DNA from: Virgibacillus sp. 7505
GTDB taxonomy: Bacteria > Bacillota > Bacilli > Bacillales > Amphibacillaceae
Direction of reading: 5' to 3'
Assembly (NCBI RefSeq): GCF_002272135.1
Contig: NZ_NPBF01000039.1
Location: forward strand, 1-33,856
DNA length: 33,856 nt
Shown: one piece after another, positions 1 through 7,733 of the stretch
How positions within the stretch are numbered: the first letter of the stretch is position 1
Layout: every line of letters starts with the position of its first letter
Program-made: the position numbers and the translations under genes
The notes under the pieces: generated by a model
Told to the model about the DNA's origin: nothing
The model's input: only the letters and a program-made list of their open reading frames with translations
Databases searched by the model: none

Positions 1-7
1 CAAGATG

Positions 8-41
8 AAATCCCTGATCCAATAAGGATCAGGGATTTTTT
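8..41 (+). terminator. Rho-independent terminator at left edge
   Basis: A 13-bp perfect stem (8-20 with 26-38) closes a 5-base loop and runs into a T tract on the plus strand. It lies directly after the rsoA stop codon on the minus strand, where only three T residues follow the stem. It therefore best terminates a plus-strand gene left of the window, and may also serve the sigO cassette. Confidence 0.8.
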
Positions 42-280
42 TATATGGCGGAATGAAGTTGATGAGAGAATTTCCATTGAGGCTCCACCTCTTGAATTTC
101 AAATCGTTGAATTGCTTTAATTAGCTGGATATGCAGCTCCTGTTCCAGGTCTTCTTTCCATGCATATGATGCAGAGCTGCTCAATTTTCTGATCTTTGGC
201 TGAAATCGAATTAGTATAGCTTCCAGTGCGGCTGTATCTTCTGCCTTTGCTTTAATTGTAAGTTCAAGCAATGTGGTCAA
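41..280 (-). CDS. rsoA: RsoA-like sigma-O partner (region-2-like small protein)
   Basis: This 79-residue protein resembles the short helix-turn-helix family (HTH_16 type) to which RsoA of B. subtilis belongs. RsoA supplies the missing sigma region 2 function (core binding and -10 melting) to the separate sigma-O protein. Visible hallmarks are the N-terminal helix LLELTIKAKAEDTAALEAI, the RFQPKIRKLS segment and the acidic WKEDLEQELHIQLIKAIQRF helix, which resembles region 2 of sigma-70 proteins. Its length equals that of RsoA as I recall it. The start is TTG at 280, preceded by AAAGGAGG at a good distance, two bases after the yvrJ stop. Being last in the sigO-yvrJ-rsoA cassette strongly supports the assignment. 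The function is inferred from family and context. Confidence 0.72.
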   Translation of the reverse strand: MTTLLELTIKAKAEDTAALEAILIRFQPKIRKLSSSASYAWKEDLEQELHIQLIKAIQRFEIQEVEPQWKFSHQLHSAI

Positions 281-282
281 TT

Positions 283-435
283 TTAGCTACCTCCTTTTTG
301 AATCTGTTCTATTAGAACTTGCAGTGTTTGTTCCAGGCGCTTAATGTTCTGCTCGAGTCGAATGAGCAAGTAAAATGAGACTACTATAGGAAAGCCAAGG
401 TTACCAATCATGGAAATAATCGTTTCTGTTGTCAT
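283..435 (-). CDS. yvrJ: YvrJ family small membrane protein
   Basis: This short open frame encodes 50 residues: one hydrophobic segment at about residues 5-24 containing IGNLGFPIVVSFYLLIRLE, then a charged amphipathic helix. The IGN-GFPI-V-YLL-R-E pattern is that of the YvrJ family. Its ATG overlaps the sigO stop in an ATGA junction, implying translational coupling, and the GGAGG near its own stop serves rsoA. In B. subtilis yvrJ also lies in the sigO (yvrI) neighbourhood. Its molecular role is not known to me. A single-pass membrane peptide made together with a sigma factor could be a signal or holin-like partner, but that is speculation. Confidence 0.75.
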   Translation of the reverse strand: MTTETIISMIGNLGFPIVVSFYLLIRLEQNIKRLEQTLQVLIEQIQKGGS

Positions 436-995
436 GGCGCGTCTCCTTCCTGTAAGACTGAACGGAGTTTCCTAAGTGCTGATTGAACTGACTTTGAAAC
501 AGCTTGTTGGGAAATGTCCAGCTTCTCAGCAATTTCAGTATGGGTCAGCTGATGGATAAAATGGAGCTCTAAATTTTGTTTCTGTTTAGAAGGCAAATCC
601 TGAATAGCAGTTAAAAGAGCAGGATCATGGATGGCCTGTTCCCAGCTGTACACAGTCTGGTCTTCCTTGGCTACGAGCATCTCCTTCTTACTGGTTTCTT
701 GGTCTTCGCCAGCAGGCTGGTCAAGCACAGTTAATTCCCTTCCTTGCAGTGCGGCTGTTTGTTTGCTGTAATTCCTCGCATAGTAGCTAAGAGTCATCGT
801 TAGGTAGTTCGTTAATTGTATTTCTGTATAAAATTGCTGAAAAGCAGAATTAAGCTTTCGCAGGTTTGCCTCAGAAGGATAACGTTCTGCTTGTTCGTAA
901 ACGATGCGGTGCTGTTCCTCTTTCAGGAATCCTTGTATCAAGGCTGGATTTGGATGAAATTTTCCTTGTTCGGGTTTTTCCTTGCTGCACATCAT
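432..995 (-). CDS. sigO: SigO-like RNA polymerase sigma factor, region-4 subunit
   Basis: This is a 187-residue sigma-70-family protein. The C-terminal part has region 4: LPSKQKQNLELHF at about 134-146 and the helix-turn-helix LTHTEIAEKLDISQQAVSKS at 150-169, which would read the -35 element. The N-terminal part (about 15-80) has the FLKEE, FQQFYTEIQLTNYL and YYARNY pattern I associate with B. subtilis SigO (YvrI), and no normal region 2. That function would come from RsoA, encoded two genes downstream. A TTG start at 1016 is possible, but ATG at 995 sits at the right distance from GAAAGGGGGAA and is preferred. A promoter with a LexA-like site lies upstream. In B. subtilis SigO-RsoA drives oxalate decarboxylase genes under acid or envelope stress; no such target is in this window, so the regulon here is unknown. 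Confidence 0.75.
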   Translation of the reverse strand: MMCSKEKPEQGKFHPNPALIQGFLKEEQHRIVYEQAERYPSEANLRKLNSAFQQFYTEIQLTNYLTMTLSYYARNYSKQTAALQGRELTVLDQPAGEDQETSKKEMLVAKEDQTVYSWEQAIHDPALLTAIQDLPSKQKQNLELHFIHQLTHTEIAEKLDISQQAVSKSVQSALRKLRSVLQEGDAP

Positions 996-1019
996 TATGT
1001 TCCCCCTTTCAACCAAAAA

Positions 1020-1067
1020 CGAACATATGTTCTATTTCAGTGTAAAAAAAATCAGCCTTTTTGAAAA
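1020..1067 (-). promoter_or_regulatory. sigO cassette promoter with LexA-like (SOS) box
   Basis: Read on the minus strand, a sigma-A-like promoter is TTTTCA (1067-1062), 17 bases, then TACACT (1044-1039). About seven bases further, where transcription should start, lies CGAACATATGTTCT (1020-1033 on plus). It matches the Bacillus LexA consensus CGAAC-RNRY-GTTYG at 13 of 14 positions. The box ends 24 bases before the sigO ATG. A repressor bound here would cover the start site. The match is direct sequence evidence; SOS control of this cassette is inference. Confidence 0.5.
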
Positions 1068-1257
1068 GACTTTTTCGGATAGTCCCAACCTGCTTGTCCA
1101 ATTGCGTTTCCTGTTGCAGTTTTCAGAAGCAAGTTTCCTCCTTCTCCTATAGTTTATAAAAGGCCATCGGCACCTCATATGACAACGTCAATACGTACAA
1201 ACCGTACAAACAACATCTGTCTCAGTTGAACATAAACTTAGAATACAAGATTAGCAG

Positions 1258-1289
1258 GTATGAAGTTCGTTAGTTTAGGAGAAACTAAC
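1258..1289 (+). promoter_or_regulatory. Sigma-F-type promoter of csfB overlapped by a palindrome
   Basis: GTATG (1258-1262), 15 bases, then GGAGAAACTA (1278-1287) fits the forespore sigma-F consensus (GywTA and GGnRAnAnTW), agreeing with csfB being a sigma-F target in B. subtilis. A perfect 8-bp inverted repeat GTTAGTTT-aggag-AAACTAAC (1269-1289) covers the -10 element and ends just before the ribosome binding site. It could be an operator or an RNA hairpin at the extreme 5' end of the message. Confidence 0.55.
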
Positions 1290-1305
1290 CTAACGGAGGT
1301 GGAGA

Positions 1306-1488
1306 ATGATGAGCAAAAGCTGTTTATGCGGTATTTGTGACCAAGAGAAACAAGAAGGTATACATCTTTATCGCTTATTTATCTGCAGGGAATGTGAGCA
1401 GAAAATCATCGAGACGGAACCGAAGGAAGTACAATACCATTACTTTGTGAAGAAACTTCGGAACTTAAATCAAATGACATTTCATTAA
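1306..1488 (+). CDS. csfB: Anti-sigma-G factor Gin (CsfB)
   Basis: Gin is a small zinc-binding protein that restrains sigma-G in the forespore (and sigma-E in the mother cell at the wrong time) during endospore formation. The 60-residue product carries two Cys-x2-Cys knuckles, CGIC (8-11) and CREC (27-30), spaced as in Gin, followed by a helical QKIIETEP stretch. GGAGGTGG precedes two consecutive ATG codons (1306 and 1309); the second has the better spacing, so the true length may be 59. It sits upstream of yaaO-tmk-darA as in B. subtilis, but xpaC and yaaN, which follow csfB there, are absent. A sigma-F-type promoter precedes it and a terminator follows at once, so it is probably monocistronic. 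Confidence 0.88.
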   Translation: MMSKSCLCGICDQEKQEGIHLYRLFICRECEQKIIETEPKEVQYHYFVKKLRNLNQMTFH

Positions 1489-1515
1489 AGCCTAAGCCAG
1501 GCTTTTTTCTTTTTG
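1487..1515 (+). terminator. Terminator of csfB
   Basis: AAAGCCT (1487-1493), a 5-base loop and AGGCTTT (1499-1505) form a 7-bp stem followed by T-rich sequence. The stem begins inside the csfB stop codon. Confidence 0.7.
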
Positions 1516-1525
1516 TATGTGTGCG

Positions 1526-1531
1526 TATAAT
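1526..1531 (+). promoter_or_regulatory. Possible -10 box upstream of yaaO
   Basis: A perfect TATAAT lies 29 bases before the proposed yaaO ATG and immediately downstream of the csfB terminator. The T-rich -35 region is poor, so this is only a candidate promoter for the yaaO-tmk run. Confidence 0.3.
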
Positions 1532-1559
1532 AAATGAAAAAGCTCAAAGGAAGAATGAA

Positions 1560-2987
1560 ATGAATCAGTTAGATACGCCGCTATACGATAGGTTAGTACA
1601 GTTTGCTAGGCAGGATCCAATTTCGTTCCATGTGCCAGGACATAAGCATGGAATGCTCTTTGAAGAGGGATCATTCTTTCAAACTGCTGCATTGCTCGAT
1701 CAGACGGAGCTGACAGGGTTGGATGATCTGCATGCTCCTGAAGGGGTTATAGCAGAGGCACAGGAATTGGCTGCGTCTTTTTTTGGGGCACAGCATACAC
1801 GATTTTTAGTGGCTGGAAGTACGGTAGGAAATATTGCGATGATACTCGGGAGCATCAAAAGAAATCAAATCGTTCTCGTGCAGCGCAACTGTCATAAATC
1901 AATACTGAACGGACTGGAGCTCGCTGGCGCCAAGCCAGTCTTTTTGGCACCTGCGTATAATGAGGAGAAAGGGAGATATACCCATCCCACGCCGAAAACG
2001 ATACAGAAAGCGATCCAAAGGTATCCAGAGGCAAAAGCACTCATATTGACGTATCCGGATTATTTCGGCACGGTATTTGATTTAAAAGAAACCGTAGAGA
2101 TGGCACATGCAAGCAGGATACCAGTTTTAGTCGATGAGGCGCATGGAGTTCATTTAAAGACCGCCAAGACACTTCCTTTAAGCGCATTAGAAGCAGGAGC
2201 GGATGTTGTCGTCCAGTCCGCTCATAAGATGGCACCTGCACTTACGATGAGTTCCTATCTTCATCTGAATAGCGAGTTTATCTCCATTTCTTCTATTGAT
2301 CGTTACTTGAGGATGCTGCAGTCCAGCAGTCCGTCTTATTTGCTGCTGGCTTCACTTGATACAGCCAGGAAGTACTTGGCTACGCGTACAGAAAGAGATA
2401 TGGAAATACTCCGCACTGCTGTCGACGCTTTTCGAAAACTACTGTCTGCGTCGGATTTATGGGAAGTGGAAAAGCAGGATGGCGATTGGCTGAAAATAGT
2501 TTTGCGTGTACATGCGGGTTATCAGCCAAGACAGCTTGCCAATATGCTGGAGTCATCCGGTATTTATCCGGAATTGGTCACGGATCGGCATATTTTGCTT
2601 GTCCATGGATTAGAAGCACTATCAGATGACGATTTGAATTTTGTCAGAACAGCTATTAGTGATATGGAAGCACCAGCATTCATCCCACCTGTCCAAGCAG
2701 CTCACCTTTTCTCTGAGCCGGTACAGGAGCTTGCTGTAAGCTATGCAGAGATGGAAGAGCAGCAGCCAGTCCTTACAAAATGGGATGAGGCTATCGGCTG
2801 TATTGCAGCAGAATCGATTATTCCTTATCCTCCAGGTATACCGGTACTTGCAAAAGGAGAAATCGTTACAAAACAGCATGTGGAAATGATACAATTATGG
2901 AAGAATAGCAGCATCTCTTTTCAAAATGAACATATTGAAGAAGGGATGCTAACGTATAGAGGCACAAACGAAGGAGAATTATTTTGA
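1560..2987 (+). CDS. yaaO: Orn/Lys/Arg decarboxylase family protein (YaaO)
   Basis: This is a fold-type I PLP enzyme of the major Orn/Lys/Arg decarboxylase family, 475 residues from ATG 1560. The N-terminus has PLYDRLVQFARQDPISFHVPGH typical of the family (given here only as a motif region), with FLVAGSTVGNIAM in the cofactor pocket. DEAHG has its Asp at residue 192, and the Schiff-base lysine is expected at K223 in SAHKMAPALT. A GTG at 1521 lies in frame, but it overlaps the csfB terminator region and lacks a ribosome site; ATG 1560 is preceded by AAAGGAAG. The stop overlaps the tmk TTG start by three bases, as in B. subtilis yaaO-tmk. The substrate cannot be told from sequence; arginine, lysine or ornithine decarboxylation, or a related amino acid, are the options. 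Confidence 0.85.
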   Translation: MNQLDTPLYDRLVQFARQDPISFHVPGHKHGMLFEEGSFFQTAALLDQTELTGLDDLHAPEGVIAEAQELAASFFGAQHTRFLVAGSTVGNIAMILGSIKRNQIVLVQRNCHKSILNGLELAGAKPVFLAPAYNEEKGRYTHPTPKTIQKAIQRYPEAKALILTYPDYFGTVFDLKETVEMAHASRIPVLVDEAHGVHLKTAKTLPLSALEAGADVVVQSAHKMAPALTMSSYLHLNSEFISISSIDRYLRMLQSSSPSYLLLASLDTARKYLATRTERDMEILRTAVDAFRKLLSASDLWEVEKQDGDWLKIVLRVHAGYQPRQLANMLESSGIYPELVTDRHILLVHGLEALSDDDLNFVRTAISDMEAPAFIPPVQAAHLFSEPVQELAVSYAEMEEQQPVLTKWDEAIGCIAAESIIPYPPGIPVLAKGEIVTKQHVEMIQLWKNSSISFQNEHIEEGMLTYRGTNEGELF

Positions 2988-3622
2988 CAGGATTGTTTAT
3001 CACGCTGGAGGGCGGCGAAGGAGCAGGAAAGACTTCTGCAGTACCTCTTTTGACAGCTCGTTTAGAAGAACAAGGCTATCAGGTGCTTGCTACACGGGAG
3101 CCAGGCGGTATCGAGATAGCGGAGGCGATCCGGGCAGTGATTCTGGATCCGGCCAATACGAGCATGGATGGCCGTACCGAGGCACTGCTTTATGCAGCTG
3201 CCAGAAGACAGCATCTGGTGGAAAAGGTGTGGCCGGCGCTGAAAAAGGGAATGATTGTACTATGCGATCGTTTTGTGGACAGCAGTTTGGCTTATCAGGG
3301 CTATACACGCGGTCTAGGGATGGAAGAAGTGATGGAAATCAATCGATTTGCTGTTGAAACTACCATGCCGGATTTGACATTATTCTTTGATATTTCCCCA
3401 GAAGCAGGATTAGCACGAATTTCGGAGAATAAAGGTAGAGAACAGAATCGGTTGGACTTGGAAGCACTATCCTTCCATGAAAGTGTCTATGAAGGATATC
3501 GGATTCTTCGGGAACAATACAAGGACCGTTATGTGACACTAGATGCTTCCAAACCGCTTGCTGACGTAGCTGAAAATGCTGTGCAAGCGATCATGGCTTT
3601 TTTGCAAAACAAAGAAAAGTGA
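2984..3622 (+). CDS. tmk: Thymidylate kinase
   Basis: This enzyme phosphorylates dTMP to dTDP with ATP, an essential cytoplasmic step of dTTP supply. The 212-residue protein has the P-loop EGGEGAGKT (9-17), the DRF-VDSS-LAYQG motif starting at residue 95 that binds dTMP, and a lid segment around NKGREQNRLD. The start is TTG at 2984 after AAGGAGAA, and overlaps the end of yaaO. It heads a short conserved run tmk-darA-yaaR-holB, pairing nucleotide supply with the DNA polymerase III clamp loader. Length and motifs are normal for the family. Confidence 0.97.
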   Translation: MTGLFITLEGGEGAGKTSAVPLLTARLEEQGYQVLATREPGGIEIAEAIRAVILDPANTSMDGRTEALLYAAARRQHLVEKVWPALKKGMIVLCDRFVDSSLAYQGYTRGLGMEEVMEINRFAVETTMPDLTLFFDISPEAGLARISENKGREQNRLDLEALSFHESVYEGYRILREQYKDRYVTLDASKPLADVAENAVQAIMAFLQNKEK

Positions 3623-3636
3623 TGGAAAAGACATGA

Positions 3637-3978
<342 letters not shown>

Positions 3979-3996
3979 AAAAAGGAGACAATACCG

Positions 3997-4434
3997 TTGA
4001 AAATCGGTCCGGAGTTACGCGCGCAGCTGGATGCTGCACGTAAGAATACAACACAGGCACCAGCTGAGCCGAAGAGGTTTCAGGATTTGGTGCAGTCCCA
4101 GAGCAGGAAACTGCAGGGACAGGAACTGCAGCAGCTGATCACGGACATCACCAAGCAAGGGGAACGGCTTGCGCGTACGCGCTCGTTCCGTGAGCTTGCT
4201 TTGTATAAACGTAAGATTAAGAAGTTCATGGAAGATGTAAAGGACAACGGGATGGAGCTGCATCATGAGCATTCCTGGAACCAGCATGGGTCCCGGAAGC
4301 TTACGACTGTGCGGCTGATCGATGAGAAGCTGATGGAGCTGACGGAAATCCTGATGGATCAGGAGAAACAGCAAATCGGTGTACTCGGTCTGATCGGAGA
4401 GATCAAAGGGCTCCTTTTCAATCTTTACACGTGA
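3997..4434 (+). CDS. yaaR: YaaR family protein (DUF327)
   Basis: This is a 145-residue, mostly helical and highly charged protein of the conserved Firmicutes YaaR family, of unknown function. Visible features are a glutamine-rich N-terminal half, the segment RLARTRSFRELALYKRKIKK near residue 55, and a C-terminal helical region rich in Leu and Glu (LIDEKLMELTEILMD). There is no signal peptide or membrane segment. TTG at 3997 follows AAAAGGAGA at good spacing and is the only sensible start. The genes on both sides, darA and holB, are the same in B. subtilis. I can give no reliable function. Confidence 0.85.
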   Translation: MKIGPELRAQLDAARKNTTQAPAEPKRFQDLVQSQSRKLQGQELQQLITDITKQGERLARTRSFRELALYKRKIKKFMEDVKDNGMELHHEHSWNQHGSRKLTTVRLIDEKLMELTEILMDQEKQQIGVLGLIGEIKGLLFNLYT

Positions 4435-4458
4435 AGTAACTGATAAAGGAAGAACGTT

Positions 4459-5445
4459 ATGTTAAATTGGGCTGACATGTCTACTAAACAGCCTGTTGTC
4501 AGTAAGATGCTCGTCAACAGCCTGAAACGCGATCGTATTTCTCATGCCTACATATTCCAAGGATCGCGTGGAACTGGCAAATCAGCATTAAGCCGCTTGT
4601 TTGCCAAGAGTATCTTTTGTAAAAACCGCAAGGACGCAGAGCCTTGCAATGCATGTAAGGATTGCCGCCGCATCGATTCTGGCAACCATCCGGATCTCCA
4701 TTGGATCGTTCCGGATGGTGCCTCCATAAAAAACGATCAGATTCTGCAGCTGCAAAAGGAATTTTCTTATACAGGTATGGAATCCGATCGTAAGGTATAT
4801 GTAATGGAAGACGCAGATAAAATGACAGCCAATGCATCCAATCGACTGCTCAAGTTTCTTGAAGAACCAGGTGCCCATACAACAGCGATCCTATTGACGG
4901 AAAATAGTCAGGCATTGCTTCAGACAATTCAATCCAGATGTCAGATACTCGCACTGCAGCCTTTACATGAAGGACAGTTCGAGGAATTGCTGGTTTCGGA
5001 AGGTCTGCCGCAGTCAACAGCCCGACTTTTGTCCCAGCTGACGCAGAATTATGAGGAAGCAATGGAGATTTCCGGTCAAGAGTGGTTTGCTAAAGCGCGA
5101 AAATTAGTGGTACAATTAGTAGAAGTGCTGGAAACCAGGCCTAACGAAGCGCTTTTGTTTATCCATAGTCAATGGATGCCTGTGATGAAGGATCGCGAGC
5201 TGCAGCAGCTGGCGTTACATCTGCTATTATTGTGGTTTAAAGACATAATCTATCTTTATGCTGACAGGCCGGATTCCATTATCTATATACAGGAGAAAGA
5301 CAGGCTTGAGAACAGCCTTCGCCATTGGACAAGGCAGCGAGCTACTGATAGCTTGCAGTCCGTTATGGAAGCGAAACGCCAATTAGACCAGAATGTCCAT
5401 CCTGCACTTGTTATGGAAAAATTAACACTTCAGATGCAGAGGTGA
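4459..5445 (+). CDS. holB: DNA polymerase III subunit delta'
   Basis: Delta-prime is the stator subunit of the clamp loader that places the beta clamp on primed DNA. The 328-residue protein has the AAA+ fold: Walker A-like GSRGTGKS (35-42), a zinc knuckle with Cys 54, 63, 66 and 69, VMEDADKM (115-122) and LLKFLEEP (130-137), followed by a helical collar domain. Unlike E. coli delta', the P-loop here keeps its lysine (K41). It starts at ATG 4459, 24 bases after yaaR, with AAAGGAAGAA as ribosome site. Its product works with DnaX, made elsewhere. The replication regulator yabA lies two genes downstream. Confidence 0.94.
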   Translation: MLNWADMSTKQPVVSKMLVNSLKRDRISHAYIFQGSRGTGKSALSRLFAKSIFCKNRKDAEPCNACKDCRRIDSGNHPDLHWIVPDGASIKNDQILQLQKEFSYTGMESDRKVYVMEDADKMTANASNRLLKFLEEPGAHTTAILLTENSQALLQTIQSRCQILALQPLHEGQFEELLVSEGLPQSTARLLSQLTQNYEEAMEISGQEWFAKARKLVVQLVEVLETRPNEALLFIHSQWMPVMKDRELQQLALHLLLLWFKDIIYLYADRPDSIIYIQEKDRLENSLRHWTRQRATDSLQSVMEAKRQLDQNVHPALVMEKLTLQMQR

Positions 5446-5453
5446 ATGGGTAG

Positions 5454-6278
5454 ATGCAAGTCATTGGTGTCCGTTTTAAAAAGGCGGGTAAAATCTATTA
5501 CTTCGATCCGGGCAAACTTTCGGTTGCTTTGGACGATTATGTTATTGTAGAGACTGTTCGCGGCGTAGAATTTGGACGAGTTGTGCTTGCAGATAAGCAA
5601 GTGGATGAAGAGGATGTCGTCCTTCCTCTGAAAAAAGTCATTCGTATCGCAACAGACAAAGATAAATTTACCGTAGCGGAAAATACAGAGAACGCTGCGC
5701 AGGCACATAAGGTTTGTGAGAAGAAGATTCGAGAGCACAAGCTCGACATGAATCTGGTCGAAGTCGAATATACCTTCGACCGAAATAAAGTCATCTTTTA
5801 CTTCACAGCAGACGGCCGGGTTGATTTCCGGAACCTGGTGAAGGATCTGGCTGCAGTCTTTAAGACTAGAATCGAACTCAGACAGATTGGGGTGCGGGAT
5901 GAAGCGAAGCTGCTGGGCGGTATTGGTCCTTGCGGCAGAATGCTTTGCTGCTCCACTTTCCTGGGGGATTTCGAGCCGGTATCAATCAAGATGGCAAAGG
6001 ATCAGAATCTATCGTTGAATCCAGCGAAGATTTCTGGTCTATGCGGACGGCTGATGTGCTGTCTGAAGTATGAAAATGATGAGTATGAAGAGGCGAAACG
6101 TGAGCTTCCGGATTTGGGTGAAGCGATTCGGACTTCTTACGGATCGGGTAAGGTAGTCGGCTTGAACATTTTGGAACGGTTGATTCAGATTGAAGTGCCG
6201 GAGAAGGAACGGGTTATTGAGTATACCTTAGATGAACTGATCGAAGAAGGAGTTATCTCAACGCAAGCCATGGAATAA
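5454..6278 (+). CDS. ricT: RicT (YaaT), PSP1-domain subunit of the Ric complex
   Basis: RicT acts with RicA (YmcA) and RicF (YlbF) in an iron-sulfur complex that supports RNase Y-dependent mRNA maturation and, in B. subtilis, sporulation, competence and biofilm entry. The 274-residue protein has a PSP1 C-terminal domain and the expected cysteine clusters: C160, C165, C166 in CGRMLCC, and C197, C202, C203 in CGRLMCC. These could hold the Fe-S cluster. ATG 5454 follows GAGGTGAATGGG only 8 bases after holB, so the two are probably cotranscribed. Length and motifs are normal. Confidence 0.93.
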   Translation: MQVIGVRFKKAGKIYYFDPGKLSVALDDYVIVETVRGVEFGRVVLADKQVDEEDVVLPLKKVIRIATDKDKFTVAENTENAAQAHKVCEKKIREHKLDMNLVEVEYTFDRNKVIFYFTADGRVDFRNLVKDLAAVFKTRIELRQIGVRDEAKLLGGIGPCGRMLCCSTFLGDFEPVSIKMAKDQNLSLNPAKISGLCGRLMCCLKYENDEYEEAKRELPDLGEAIRTSYGSGKVVGLNILERLIQIEVPEKERVIEYTLDELIEEGVISTQAME

Positions 6279-6293
6279 TGGGGTGGAGAGACG

Positions 6294-6644
6294 GTGAATA
6301 AGAAGGAAATACTGGAGCATGTCACACAGATGGAAGAGCAAATCGGACAGCTGTACAAGCAGTTGGGTGATGTAAAGGGTCATGTAGCGGAGCTATTGGA
6401 AGAGAATAACCGTCTGACGGTCGAAAACCATCACCTGCGCAATCGTCTTGATGGTCAAGCTGAACAGGAACAGAAAGCCGGAAGCATTGCCACACCGTCC
6501 AAGGATGCACAGATTGGTGAAGGATATGATAACCTGGCGCGTTTATATGAAGAAGGTTTCCATATCTGTAATGTGCATTTCGGCAGTCCGAGACGTAATG
6601 AAGATTGCTTGTTCTGTTTGACATTCTTGAATAAGAATAAATGA
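6294..6644 (+). CDS. yabA: Replication initiation control protein YabA
   Basis: YabA is a negative regulator of replication initiation that bridges DnaA and the DnaN clamp. The 116-residue product shows an N-terminal coiled coil (about 1-60, with [20 protein letters not shown]) for oligomerisation. The C-terminal zinc module has H90, C92, C105 and C108 in FHICN and DCLFC. The start is GTG at 6294 with GGGGTGGAG upstream. Its place after ricT is conserved. A terminator follows directly, so this may be the end of one transcript, with partial read-through to yabB. Confidence 0.93.
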   Translation: MNKKEILEHVTQMEEQIGQLYKQLGDVKGHVAELLEENNRLTVENHHLRNRLDGQAEQEQKAGSIATPSKDAQIGEGYDNLARLYEEGFHICNVHFGSPRRNEDCLFCLTFLNKNK

Positions 6645-6650
6645 TGTGGC

Positions 6651-6687
6651 GGCCTTTCTTACAAATTAGTAGGGAAGGCCCTTTTTT
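6651..6687 (+). terminator. Terminator after yabA
   Basis: GGCCTTTCT (6651-6659) pairs with AGGGAAGGCC (6671-6680) through one G-T pair, followed by CTTTTTT. It lies 7 bases after the yabA stop and 29 before yabB. Confidence 0.65.
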
Positions 6688-6715
6688 GTAAAAAAATCAG
6701 AAGGGAATTAATTGT

Positions 6716-7462
6716 ATGGTGGAACTAAAAGGGGATGAGCGGCTGGATTACTTGCTTGCTGATGAAAATATGCGCATTATCCAGAGCCCGACTGTATTTG
6801 CCTTTTCATTGGATGCAGTGCTCCTGGCTGACTTTGCATCAATTCCAATTTCGAAAGGGAGAATATTGGACTTATGCTCCGGTAATGCCGTAATCCCATT
6901 ATTGCTCAGTAAAAGGACAAGAGCACAAATAACAGGTGTCGAGATTCAGGAGCGTCTATATGATATGGCAGTGCGGAATGTTGTACTGAATGGGCTGGAG
7001 GATCAAGTGGAGATGATACATGGTGATCTGAAAGAGATGCCAGCTGTATTAGGGAACGGTCCTTTTGATGCGATTACGTGTAATCCTCCTTATTTCAAAA
7101 CACCAAGCAAAAACGAGCAAAACCTGAATGAGCATTTAACCATTGCCCGGCATGAAATCATGTGCACGTTGGACGATGTTATTCTAGCTTGCAGGAAACT
7201 GGTGAAACCAGGCGGCAAGGTCACCCTGGTTCATCGTCCGGATCGGCTGCTGGATATTGTCACCAGTATGCGTGAGCAGAAAATCGAACCAAAACGGATG
7301 AGACTTGTCTATCCGAAGCCCGGGAAAGAAGCAAATATCCTCCTGATTGAAGGCGTCCGTAATGGCAATCCTGGGTTGAAGATTTTGCCGCCGCTGTATT
7401 CTCATAAGCAAGGCGGAGGATATACTGAAGAATTAGAGGAAATCCTGTATGGCAGCAAATGA
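6716..7462 (+). CDS. yabB: tRNA1(Val) (adenine(37)-N6)-methyltransferase-like protein YabB
   Basis: This is a class I SAM-dependent methyltransferase of the TrmN6 family, which in E. coli methylates A37 of tRNA1(Val). The 248-residue protein has motif [17 protein letters not shown] (52-67), an acidic residue in GVEIQERL at about 76, and the catalytic NPPYF (123-127) typical of N6-adenine methyltransferases. ATG 6716 follows AGAAGGGAA. The next gene, yazA, starts 14 bases before this one ends. The exact target in Firmicutes is by family only. Confidence 0.88.
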   Translation: MVELKGDERLDYLLADENMRIIQSPTVFAFSLDAVLLADFASIPISKGRILDLCSGNAVIPLLLSKRTRAQITGVEIQERLYDMAVRNVVLNGLEDQVEMIHGDLKEMPAVLGNGPFDAITCNPPYFKTPSKNEQNLNEHLTIARHEIMCTLDDVILACRKLVKPGGKVTLVHRPDRLLDIVTSMREQKIEPKRMRLVYPKPGKEANILLIEGVRNGNPGLKILPPLYSHKQGGGYTEELEEILYGSK

Positions 7463-7733
7463 GCATATGGTCTATATGCTGAAATGCAAGGATGGAAGTC
7501 TGTATACTGGATATACAAACGCGCTCGCCAAACGCTTAAAGCAGCATGCTTCCGGCAAAGGTGCAAAATATACAAAGGGCAGGGGTCCATTCATCCTTGT
7601 TTATATCCGAGGTTTCGATTCCAGGCAAGCTGCTCTCAAAGAGGAATACAGGATCAAGCAGCTCCCGAAAAATCGAAAATGGGCGCTAATCCAGGAAGGA
7701 GGAAAACCATATGCAATCACAGAAAAGCTTTGA
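7449..7733 (+). CDS. yazA: GIY-YIG domain protein YazA
   Basis: This 94-residue protein consists almost entirely of one GIY-YIG nuclease-like domain (UPF0213 family). The signature appears as [16 protein letters not shown] near residues 8-23, followed by the conserved Arg in [18 protein letters not shown] and a Glu in [13 protein letters not shown]. It overlaps yabB by 14 bases and rsmI by 23, suggesting translational coupling of the three. Whether it cleaves nucleic acid in the cell is not known to me. Length matches the family. Confidence 0.88.
   Translation: MAANEHMVYMLKCKDGSLYTGYTNALAKRLKQHASGKGAKYTKGRGPFILVYIRGFDSRQAALKEEYRIKQLPKNRKWALIQEGGKPYAITEKL

Noticed and set aside
816-1064. Plus-strand 82-residue open frame opposite sigO
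   Set aside because: It lies antisense to the sigO N-terminus and promoter, has no ribosome site and a Cys/Phe-rich composition typical of a shadow frame.
4015-4374. 119-residue minus-strand frame inside yaaR
   Set aside because: Entirely antisense to a well-supported gene; no ribosome site or family features.
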